A DNA stretch of 43,346 bases from Clostridia bacterium (GTDB taxonomy: Bacteria > Bacillota > Clostridia > Peptostreptococcales > Acidaminobacteraceae). Both the position numbers and the translations under genes were made by a program. The notes beneath the pieces were generated by a model. It did not search any database. It saw only the letters and a list, made by a program, of their open reading frames with translations, and was not told where the DNA came from. The DNA lies in contig JAFGVN010000153.1 of the NCBI GenBank assembly GCA_016937975.1, forward strand, positions 1 through 43,346. Reading direction: 5' to 3'. Positions 1-6,012 of this stretch are shown here, in pieces (position 1 is the first letter of the stretch; the number at the start of each line of letters is the position of its first letter).

Positions 1-104
1 CAGGAACTGGCGGGTTAGCTTAGTCCATTAAAAGCTGTTAGGCTTTTCTACCTAAGAATCTTATGACTTTAGTCGTGAGAGGTTCAATTAGGTGTTTTGA
101 TGTT
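1..104 (+). other. Unassigned segment, 3' part of an upstream transcript
   Basis: No open frame of useful length is present; all three forward frames close within the first 33 bases. Two good hairpins are visible: AAAAGC/GCTTTT (30-35 with 42-47) and CTTATGAC/GTCGTGAG (60-67 with 72-79, loop TTTA). A terminator follows directly. The segment could be the 3' end of a structured small RNA, or simply a 3' UTR; I do not recognise a family. Confidence 0.35.
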
Positions 105-133
105 AACTCTCAGAAGATCTGGGAGTTTTTTTA
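105..133 (+). terminator. Rho-independent terminator
   Basis: AACTCTCAG pairs with CTGGGAGTT (one G-U) around loop AAGAT, followed directly by a run of T. It closes the transcript entering from the left edge and isolates the leader RNA that follows. Confidence 0.8.
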
Positions 134-179
134 TTGAGAAAGGAGAAATTTTGATTAAAAAAAATACGATGACTCTTAT

Positions 180-385
180 TTAGTGGGGACGACGCCTATG
201 CTAGTGCAATAAGTTGAAACTAACCGGTGGAACATGGGACCCAAATCAATGCCCGTGTTACAGTGGCAGGTACAATCACACAAAGCCTGTCGTGGTTCGG
301 ATTCTAAAAGATGAAGGCGGAAGCGGAAGTAATCCCTTAAGGGGTGAATAAGTCCCTCACTTATTAAGCCTAGATGTAAAAGAAT
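180..385 (+). ncRNA. Structured leader/non-coding RNA, possibly raiA-motif-like
   Basis: About 200 bases without a usable reading frame, visibly richer in G and C than its surroundings and full of pairing segments. AACATGGG (231-238) pairs with CCCGTGTT (252-259). GGCAGG (265-270) pairs with CCTGTC (286-291). AATAAGT (347-353) pairs with ACTTATT (359-365). CGCC near 193-196 can close on GGCG near 316-319. Purine-rich single strands such as GCGGAAGCGGAAGT lie between the helices, as in conserved RNA cores. Length and the opening GGGGACGACGCC remind me of the raiA-motif RNAs (about 200 nt, Firmicutes and Actinobacteria), but this is from memory. It may be an independent RNA or the 5' leader of the RNHCP gene 55 bases downstream. 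No terminator separates them. Confidence 0.5.
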
Positions 386-393
386 AAACGGAA

Positions 394-433
394 CCCATAT
401 TTCTTGATGTTGTAAATCGTCAAGAAATGGGGG
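394..433 (+). promoter_or_regulatory. Hairpin hiding the ribosome binding site of the RNHCP gene
   Basis: TTTCTTGA (400-407) pairs with TCAAGAAA (420-427). The stem extends by CCCA (394-397) pairing with TGGG (428-431), which includes part of the GGGGG Shine-Dalgarno at 429-433. The start ATG is at 440. No T-run follows, so this is not a terminator; it should limit translation unless opened. Confidence 0.5.
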
Positions 434-439
434 TTAAAC

Positions 440-751
440 ATGAGTCGAAGAAAAGAAAACACAGGATTTATCTGTGAGAATTGTCATAAGGTCGTACAAC
501 CTTTATCCAATGGTAGCTTTAGGAATCATTGTCCATTTTGCTTATTTTCCAAGCATTTGGATATAGTTCCTGGTGACCGTGAAAGTGAATGCCATGGGCT
601 AATGAAACCTATCGCGAAAAAAATTCATACTAAGAAAGGGATTCAAATCATGCATCAGTGCATCAGCTGTGGCCATATCATGGTCAATCGTATGGCAGAA
701 GATGAGCAAGGTGATGATATGACTTTCATACTTTCATTACCAATAAAATAA
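440..751 (+). CDS. RNHCP domain zinc-ribbon protein
   Basis: A 103-residue protein of the RNHCP family, named after the Arg-Asn-His-Cys-Pro signature, seen here as FRNHCPFC at residues 27-34. Cys pairs CENC (12-15), CPFC (31-34), Cys50 and CISC (73-76) suggest two zinc ribbons. Length is typical for a stand-alone domain. The molecular role of the family is not established; a nucleic-acid-binding role is a guess from the zinc-ribbon architecture. The gene follows the structured leader RNA, and its GGGGG ribosome binding site is partly buried in a hairpin. It stops inside a terminator shared with the convergent NUDIX gene, so it is probably monocistronic behind the RNA. Confidence 0.85.
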   Translation: MSRRKENTGFICENCHKVVQPLSNGSFRNHCPFCLFSKHLDIVPGDRESECHGLMKPIAKKIHTKKGIQIMHQCISCGHIMVNRMAEDEQGDDMTFILSLPIK

Positions 752-775
752 GAGAAGCTTTGCTTCTCTTATTTT
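745..775. terminator. Bidirectional terminator between convergent genes
   Basis: AAAATAAGAGAAGC (745-758) and its perfect complement (762-775) surround a TTT loop. The A and T flanks give a U-tract on both strands. It overlaps the stop codons of the RNHCP gene (+) and the NUDIX gene (-). Confidence 0.85.
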
Positions 776-1287
776 CTAATACAACCAAATTTGGTTTTCA
801 ATTCAAAGAGTAACCCTAAAAAATGTTCATAGTACGGAATAAACTCTCCATGATGAAGCTTTTCAAAGATTTCTTCCTTGGTTGCCCATTTCACGCGTTG
901 TACTTCTGAAGCTTGTAAAGTTAAAGTTGTCAGATCAACTTCTGCTTCAATGATATAAATATCATCAAATCCTTCATGAAAGTTAATGGTAAAGGTTGGC
1001 CTATGACCAGTAAAATCATAGTAATAGCCAATTTCTTCTTCCAGTTCTCTTGTGGCTGCTTGTTGGCTGGAATCTCCCTTTACTGCACTTCCACCACAAG
1101 TAATGTCCCATAGGTTGGACCAGCCTTGTTTAAAAGGTTGTCGCTGCTGAATGAGCATCTCCCCTTTTTCATTAAAAATGCAAACGTGTACCACAAGATG
1201 ATAGTCTCCAGCTTCCACTTGATGTCCACGAACCATGGTTTTATCTTTTTTTATGCGATTTTCATCATAAATGTCCCAAATTTCCAT
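769..1287 (-). CDS. NUDIX hydrolase
   Basis: A 172-residue protein with one NUDIX fold, cleaving a nucleoside diphosphate linked to another group (substrate unknown). The NUDIX box is RELEEEIGY, preceded by GGSAVKGDSSQQAAT. The first catalytic-box Glu is replaced by Asp, while the REUXEEXGU core is intact. The GGSA..G.S...AA.RE pattern and N-terminal region resemble the isopentenyl-diphosphate-isomerase-like branch (YfcD type). The segment W-D-I-T-C-G-G differs from true isomerases, so I call it a hydrolase. It lies 9 bases downstream of the histidine phosphatase gene on the same strand, so the two are probably co-transcribed as a small nucleotide or phosphate-ester housekeeping pair. Confidence 0.85.
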   Translation of the reverse strand: MEIWDIYDENRIKKDKTMVRGHQVEAGDYHLVVHVCIFNEKGEMLIQQRQPFKQGWSNLWDITCGGSAVKGDSSQQAATRELEEEIGYYYDFTGHRPTFTINFHEGFDDIYIIEAEVDLTTLTLQASEVQRVKWATKEEIFEKLHHGEFIPYYEHFLGLLFELKTKFGCIRK

Positions 1288-1296
1288 AACACACTC

Positions 1297-1851
1297 CTAA
1301 TATACTTGCAGATTATAGGTTTGAACCTCAATTTGATGATTTGTTTTTTCCAAGATTTGAATACTACCATTTTTAAGTCTCGTATGGGAAGAACCTATTC
1401 TGCCACCTGTATAATAGGTTAATACAGCGTTAATGGCTGCGCCATGGGAGACCATAATAATCGGTTCACTTCCTGAAATGTATTTTTCAATCATGGCAAT
1501 CATACGATTTTGCATGTGATGATAAGCTTCCATTTCAGGATAGTTTTTATCTGGATAAAGTTTTCTACGTTCCGACAAAATAAGACCTTCTGCCAAACCA
1601 AAATCTCTCTCAATTAATGCATCCTCAATAATAATCTCAGTAATGTGAAGAATTTCCCCTATGATCTCAGCAGTCTTTTTTGCTCGCAATAATGGACTTG
1701 AAATGATTTTATAGAACTTACTATTTTTCAAATAATGACCAATGGCTTCGGCTTGTTTTATACCTGTCGTATTCAGTTCTGTATCCATTCTTCCCTGTAG
1801 CATTTCATTTAGATTGCCGTCTGTTTCACCATGTCGTACCAATACAATCAT
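1297..1851 (-). CDS. Histidine phosphatase family protein (phosphoglycerate mutase-like)
   Basis: A 184-residue member of the branch-1 histidine phosphatase family. The phospho-accepting motif LVRHGET starts at residue 4, the central acid region and the second catalytic histidine (VSHGAA) follow. The protein is shorter than cofactor-dependent phosphoglycerate mutases (about 230-250 residues), so it is more likely a phosphatase of the CobC/PhoE kind acting on a small phosphate ester. I chose the ATG at 1851 because AAGGAG stands 7 bases before it. A frame extending to 1914 has no ribosome binding site and only adds residues outside the family. First gene of a two-gene unit with the NUDIX hydrolase. 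Confidence 0.85.
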   Translation of the reverse strand: MIVLVRHGETDGNLNEMLQGRMDTELNTTGIKQAEAIGHYLKNSKFYKIISSPLLRAKKTAEIIGEILHITEIIIEDALIERDFGLAEGLILSERRKLYPDKNYPEMEAYHHMQNRMIAMIEKYISGSEPIIMVSHGAAINAVLTYYTGGRIGSSHTRLKNGSIQILEKTNHQIEVQTYNLQVY

Positions 1852-1980
1852 ATTCGTTCTCCTTATGAACCATATTATACAGAAAAATAAGTTTGATGTA
1901 TATGAACATAACAATTTAGGAATTGACAGAAAATTCTAATAAGTATAAAATAAATTGTGGACAGTCCACCAGGAGGAACT

Positions 1981-2643
1981 ATGCAGGCAGTTGATTTATT
2001 TGTTGAAGAAATTACAAAAAGAATTTTATCAAGAACCTATGAAGCGGGTTCCAAACTACCAACGGAAAGAGAATTAATAACAATATTTAATTACTCTAGA
2101 CAAACCATCCATAATGGCTTAATTAAACTTTCTGAAATAGGTCTCATAAAAATTGTACCTCGTCATGGCGTGTGGGTTTTGGATTATAAGACACAAACCA
2201 ATTTTAAGATCCTTGATGCTTTGATTCAAATGGACAAGGAATCCATAGAAAGTTCTCTTAAATCTGACATCATTGAGTTTTTTGAATATCATATCCAATT
2301 CATGATCTCCAAAGCAATGAAGAATCCCTATGATCCTTACCTGGAAACGCTTTTGATTCAATTAAGAAACACATCAGATCTTCATGCCTGTCAAAGCATG
2401 ATCTTTGAATTTTTCCATTGCCTGAGTATGATGAGTCATAATCAAGTCGTTATTATGATGATAAATAGTTTTAGAGAAGGTATTGAAAATGCCTCCTATT
2501 ATCTTCTTGACTCAGAGATCAAACCTGTGACTTTATCTATAATGGAGGCTATACAAATTCATCTCCAGGAGAAAAATCCAGATGCTTTTGCATCTATGAA
2601 TCAGTTTATTCAACTCATCAATCAAAAGTGGAGGTTATCATGA
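1981..2643 (+). CDS. GntR family transcriptional regulator
   Basis: A 220-residue regulator with an N-terminal winged helix of the GntR type (residues about 3-72). It shows the usual G-S-K-L-P-T-E-R-E-L and S-R-Q-T-I-H-N-G-L-I-K-L-S-E-I-G-L-I series. The helical C-terminal part resembles FadR/FCD ligand-binding domains but is poorly conserved. The start at 1981 follows AGGAGG with 4 bases of spacing; the in-frame GTG at 1957 precedes that site and is unlikely. The gene overlaps the carrier gene by ATGA (2640-2643), so the regulator is translationally coupled to the transporter and peptidase it probably controls. Ligand is likely the imported compound (inference). Confidence 0.88.
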   Translation: MQAVDLFVEEITKRILSRTYEAGSKLPTERELITIFNYSRQTIHNGLIKLSEIGLIKIVPRHGVWVLDYKTQTNFKILDALIQMDKESIESSLKSDIIEFFEYHIQFMISKAMKNPYDPYLETLLIQLRNTSDLHACQSMIFEFFHCLSMMSHNQVVIMMINSFREGIENASYYLLDSEIKPVTLSIMEAIQIHLQEKNPDAFASMNQFIQLINQKWRLS

Positions 2644-4016
2644 ACGAATCCATGAACATTAGTACAAAGACCTTTTTATCAGCAATTATTATTTTAATCC
2701 TTTTGCTCTTAGGTGCAGGGATTCTAACTCAGATTATTCCACAAGGTGCTTATGATTACACCCTTGAAGCAGGTCAATCCAAGATCGTCCCCGATTCTTA
2801 TCATGAAATTACAAGTGACCCCTTACCAATTTATAAATGGATTGCAGCACCTATTGCTGTACTCTTTACCTCTGAAGGGGTTATCATTATAACCATTATC
2901 TTATTTCTTCTTATTATAGGGGGAAGTATTGGTATTCTTAATGAAGCTCATATTCTTTCTTCCATTATCGCTGAGATTATCAAGCATTTTAGTTCAAAGA
3001 AATATCTCCTACTCAGATTAATTATTTTAATCTTCATGGCATTGGGAGCTTTTATCGGTATTTTTGAAGAAGTTATTCCTCTAATACCTTTGATTCTTAG
3101 TCTTAGTTATGCTTTAGGATTCAACGCCTTAACAGGATTAGGCATGAGTTTATTTGCTACTGGCATTGGCTTTGCAGCAGCCGTCTCAAATCCTTTTACC
3201 ATTGGTGTCGCACAGAAGATTGTCGACTTACCTGTCTTTTCAGGTGCACTTTATCGTTTGGTTATTTTTGCATTAACATATTTTATCCTTTCAACGCTAA
3301 TTATTCTCTATGCCAAAAAAATTGAGTCTAAGGAATCCGAGGTCATAAAGTATGATAAAAAAGGTTCTAAAAAGGCTGTTCACTGGTTCATTGTATGGAT
3401 GAGCGTTTTAATATTACTTATTCTTCTTTCTCCCTTTGTCAGTTGGATCAGCAGTTATAACTTGCCAATCATCGGATTAGTGTTTCTAATAGCAGGCTTT
3501 GGCAGCGGGTTAAAATCCAATTACAACTTAAAAGAAACCCTTAAGTTCTTTTTAAAAGGTGCTGGTAGTTTATTGCCTGGTGTTATTCTAATTTTATTGG
3601 CAACAGGTGTAAAACACATTATCCAAACTGGACTCATTATGGATACTATATTGTATTATGCAGCCAATGCTGTTTCAAAATCCAGTCCTTTTACTGCCAT
3701 TTTATTAATCTATTTACTGGTCTTTATTATGAACTTCTTTATTGGGTCAGGAAGTGCCAAAGCTTTTATCATCATGCCAATTGTTGCACCTCTACTGGAT
3801 ATGTTAGGCATTAGTCGTCAATTAGGTGTCTTGGCTTTTCAGTTTGGTGATGGCTTTTCTAATGTGCTTTATCCCACAAATGCCGTATTGCTTATTGGAA
3901 TTGGTATAGCAGGTATCAGTTATAGCAAATGGTTTAAGTGGGTTATAAAATATCAGATTTTATTAGGTGTTTTATCTGTTGTGGCATTATATATTGGATT
4001 AGTGATTAAATTTTAG
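2640..4016 (+). CDS. YfcC/DcuC-type membrane carrier
   Basis: A 458-residue integral membrane protein with about 11-12 hydrophobic helices, matching the YfcC family (COG1288) of the DcuC/arginine-ornithine antiporter/AbgT superfamily. Visible marks are the long periplasmic-side loop after helix 1 (G-A-Y-D-Y), a central I-F-E-E-V-I-P segment, A-A-A-V-S-N-P-F-T, and the late N-F-F-I-G-S-G-S-A-K-A motif followed by F-Q-F-G-D-G-F-S-N. These proteins carry small carboxylates, amino acids or peptide-like compounds in exchange or with ions. The ATG at 2640 has GGAGG 6 bases upstream; a GTG at 2628 overlaps that site. Downstream lies a zinc peptidase gene 8 bases away, which suggests uptake of an amide or peptide that is then hydrolysed. 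Confidence 0.85.
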   Translation: MNESMNISTKTFLSAIIILILLLLGAGILTQIIPQGAYDYTLEAGQSKIVPDSYHEITSDPLPIYKWIAAPIAVLFTSEGVIIITIILFLLIIGGSIGILNEAHILSSIIAEIIKHFSSKKYLLLRLIILIFMALGAFIGIFEEVIPLIPLILSLSYALGFNALTGLGMSLFATGIGFAAAVSNPFTIGVAQKIVDLPVFSGALYRLVIFALTYFILSTLIILYAKKIESKESEVIKYDKKGSKKAVHWFIVWMSVLILLILLSPFVSWISSYNLPIIGLVFLIAGFGSGLKSNYNLKETLKFFLKGAGSLLPGVILILLATGVKHIIQTGLIMDTILYYAANAVSKSSPFTAILLIYLLVFIMNFFIGSGSAKAFIIMPIVAPLLDMLGISRQLGVLAFQFGDGFSNVLYPTNAVLLIGIGIAGISYSKWFKWVIKYQILLGVLSVVALYIGLVIKF

Positions 4017-4024
4017 GAGTATTT

Positions 4025-5098
4025 ATGACAACTTTTTATACCCACTACAAGGATGCCAAAGAAGCATTTCTCAAACTGGCGAATCAAGTCCCAGAGCACT
4101 ATGAAAAACAACTCACTTCCCATCTCATCACTGAAGATCTCTCCATGGACATTTTGGATTTAAAACCAAAATTCTATGACAAACTCCTATGCCTAACAAC
4201 AGGTCTTCATGGCATCGAAGGATATATGGGGAATTATGCAATTCAGCTATTTTTCGAAGCACTACTCGACAAGTGCCAAAACACAAGAATTATATGCATT
4301 CATAGTATTAATCCCCATGGTATGAAATACTATCGAAAGGTTAATGAAGAAAATATAGATTTGAACAGGAATTTTATTTTGGATAACCTTCGTCCTGAAA
4401 ATCCTAGTTTTGAAAAAGCAAAAGACTTTTTCTTACCTAAGCCTATGAAATCTATCTCGATGATGGAAAATATAAAATTCTACAAGGATGTTTTTCAGCT
4501 CCTTTTAAAATATGACCTCTCCACCTTCAAGGAAGGTGCACTTAAAGGCCAATATGACTACCCTGAAGGTTTCTTCTACGGTGGAACATCCGATGCAAAA
4601 TCCACTACGATTCTAAAGATGTTTTTCAAGAATCTCCTTGATGACCCCTGCGAGAAAAGAGTATTTATCGATTTTCATACAGGATTTGGTCCTAAAAATC
4701 AAATGAGTATCGTCAATTCTGCCTTTGAAAAAAGAACCGTCGAAACACTAAAAAAACAATTTCATTATCCACTCATACAAAAATCAGATGGAGAAGATTT
4801 CTATGCAATAAGTGGTGATATGATTGATTATCTATATCACTATTTAGAGCCAAGTGATTATGCAGCATGTTTTGAATTCGGTACAATAGGAGAATCTCTT
4901 CTTTCTCAGATGAAGTCTCTGAGAATCATGATTCAAGAATCCTGTCAGCATCATAATCCCAACCCAAAGCTTGAAAGTCATTTATTAAAGGAATTTCAAA
5001 GTCTATATATGCCAAATCATGAGAAATGGCTCAAAAAGGCACGTATGGATTTTCTAATGGGGTTAAGTGGTATATTAGAATATTACGATATGATGTGA
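4025..5098 (+). CDS. DUF2817 family M14-like zinc carboxypeptidase/amidohydrolase
   Basis: A 357-residue cytoplasmic enzyme (no signal peptide) of the DUF2817 family, related to M14 metallocarboxypeptidases and succinylglutamate desuccinylase. The zinc site is visible: H62-x-x-E65 in GLHGIEG, and H218 in F-I-D-F-H-T-G. Substrate-side residues are in N-P-H-G-M..R..N-E-E-N-I-D-L-N-R-N-F (97-117). The likely catalytic glutamate is E284 in FEFGT. It lies 8 bases after the carrier gene with its own GGAG site, so it is the third gene of the GntR operon. The substrate is not readable from sequence; a peptide or N-acyl amino acid imported by the carrier is the best guess. Confidence 0.85.
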   Translation: MTTFYTHYKDAKEAFLKLANQVPEHYEKQLTSHLITEDLSMDILDLKPKFYDKLLCLTTGLHGIEGYMGNYAIQLFFEALLDKCQNTRIICIHSINPHGMKYYRKVNEENIDLNRNFILDNLRPENPSFEKAKDFFLPKPMKSISMMENIKFYKDVFQLLLKYDLSTFKEGALKGQYDYPEGFFYGGTSDAKSTTILKMFFKNLLDDPCEKRVFIDFHTGFGPKNQMSIVNSAFEKRTVETLKKQFHYPLIQKSDGEDFYAISGDMIDYLYHYLEPSDYAACFEFGTIGESLLSQMKSLRIMIQESCQHHNPNPKLESHLLKEFQSLYMPNHEKWLKKARMDFLMGLSGILEYYDMM

Positions 5099-5108
5099 AA
5101 ACTATTAG

Positions 5109-5148
5109 AGCTTCTTTTTACGGGTATAATTGTAAAAAGGAGCTTTTT
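5109..5148 (+). promoter_or_regulatory. Dual-purpose hairpin: terminator-like, hides RBS, loop carries TATAAT
   Basis: AGCTTCTTTTTAC (5109-5121) pairs with GTAAAAAGGAGCT (5132-5144) with one G-U, followed by T-run 5144-5148 and the next ATG at 5149. The 3' arm contains the AAGGAG ribosome binding site of the next gene. The loop GGGTATAATT contains a perfect -10 hexamer. Read-through RNA would therefore be terminated or translationally masked, while RNA started at this -10 would lack the 5' arm and expose the site. Confidence 0.55.
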
Positions 5149-5985
5149 ATGACATTATCTGAACTGCTGCATCAAATCAGAAAAGATCATGAAGATTTGA
5201 TGACCAAAAAAATGTTAAAAGTAAAAAACTGTTTTAAGTCATATGCCTTTGAGTATTATGATCATATTTACTATGTCCAGTTTAACTTGCTAACACTGGA
5301 TTTCAAAGCAGAAAATAGAATGCCTGTTCCCTTAAGGTCAAAGATTAGATTTCGAATTATGAAAGCTGAATACTTAAAGTGGAAATTTAAAAAAGAAGGT
5401 CGTGCCTTCTTCGACTTTCTAAAACTCTATTATGATACCCCAGGGGAATTGATGTTTACCGATTGTGAATCACCTGATTTTATCATACACTATCATGGAG
5501 AACATGGTTACGAGGTTACTGAAGCAACGGATGCACACAATGCAAAGTTCAATGAAGCCGTCTACTATTTGACAAACTCAGATCATCATTCTAAAGAATT
5601 TCAAGTTTATGTGGATCACATACAAAACAGACTTAAAGCCACAAAAATCACGCCAACTTTAGTAAGAGGCAAGCAACAAACAGATATTATGATTGTAAAT
5701 GAATATATTCTAAAGTGTATTGTTAAAAAAGCAAAAAAATATGAACAATATGAAAGTAATCTTTCAACACATAATATTATTGTTTTTAACAATCGAATCG
5801 GTTTTCGCAGACAAGATGATTTCAATGCCATTGGAGAAAAGATCAAGTCTGAACCCATTATTTCCAGCTCCATTATCGATAAAATTTTTGTAATCAGCGG
5901 CAATCACAACTTACTGGTTGTCTATGACAAATACGGTTCCATTTTAGATATCATAAGAAATTCATACCCTTCAGAATATAACTAA
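5149..5985 (+). CDS. Conserved hypothetical protein with PD-(D/E)XK-like segment
   Basis: A 278-residue protein I do not recognise by name. The ATG at 5149 is preceded by AAGGAG at the right distance; a longer frame from 5026 would overlap the peptidase gene and has no site. There is no signal peptide or membrane helix. Residues 109-126 read S-P-D-F-I-I-H...G-Y-E-V-T-E-A-T, which resembles the D...ExT variant of PD-(D/E)XK nuclease-fold proteins, where the usual lysine is replaced by threonine. That is a pattern-level resemblance only. The N-terminal third is rich in Lys and aromatic residues. It stands alone between a hairpin and a terminator. Confidence 0.7.
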   Translation: MTLSELLHQIRKDHEDLMTKKMLKVKNCFKSYAFEYYDHIYYVQFNLLTLDFKAENRMPVPLRSKIRFRIMKAEYLKWKFKKEGRAFFDFLKLYYDTPGELMFTDCESPDFIIHYHGEHGYEVTEATDAHNAKFNEAVYYLTNSDHHSKEFQVYVDHIQNRLKATKITPTLVRGKQQTDIMIVNEYILKCIVKKAKKYEQYESNLSTHNIIVFNNRIGFRRQDDFNAIGEKIKSEPIISSSIIDKIFVISGNHNLLVVYDKYGSILDIIRNSYPSEYN

Positions 5986-6010
5986 GACCATTTGAAAAAT
6001 GGTCTTCTTT
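5984..6010. terminator. Terminator between convergent genes
   Basis: AAGACCATTT (5984-5993) and AAATGGTCTT (5997-6006) form a perfect stem around GAA, followed by CTTT on the plus strand. It separates the plus-strand unknown gene from the minus-strand kinase operon. Confidence 0.7.
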
Positions 6011-6012
6011 AC

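Noticed and set aside
20-100. tRNA-like cloverleaf in the first 100 bases
   Set aside because: D-like and anticodon-like stems can be drawn, but the anticodon loop has eight bases, the T-arm does not pair and no acceptor stem closes.
769-1287. Isopentenyl-diphosphate isomerase
   Set aside because: Fold branch is similar, but the sequence around the NUDIX box differs from true type-1 isomerases; called a NUDIX hydrolase.
1126-1422. Plus-strand open frame opposite the NUDIX and phosphatase genes
   Set aside because: No ribosome binding site; it is a shadow of two well-supported minus-strand genes.
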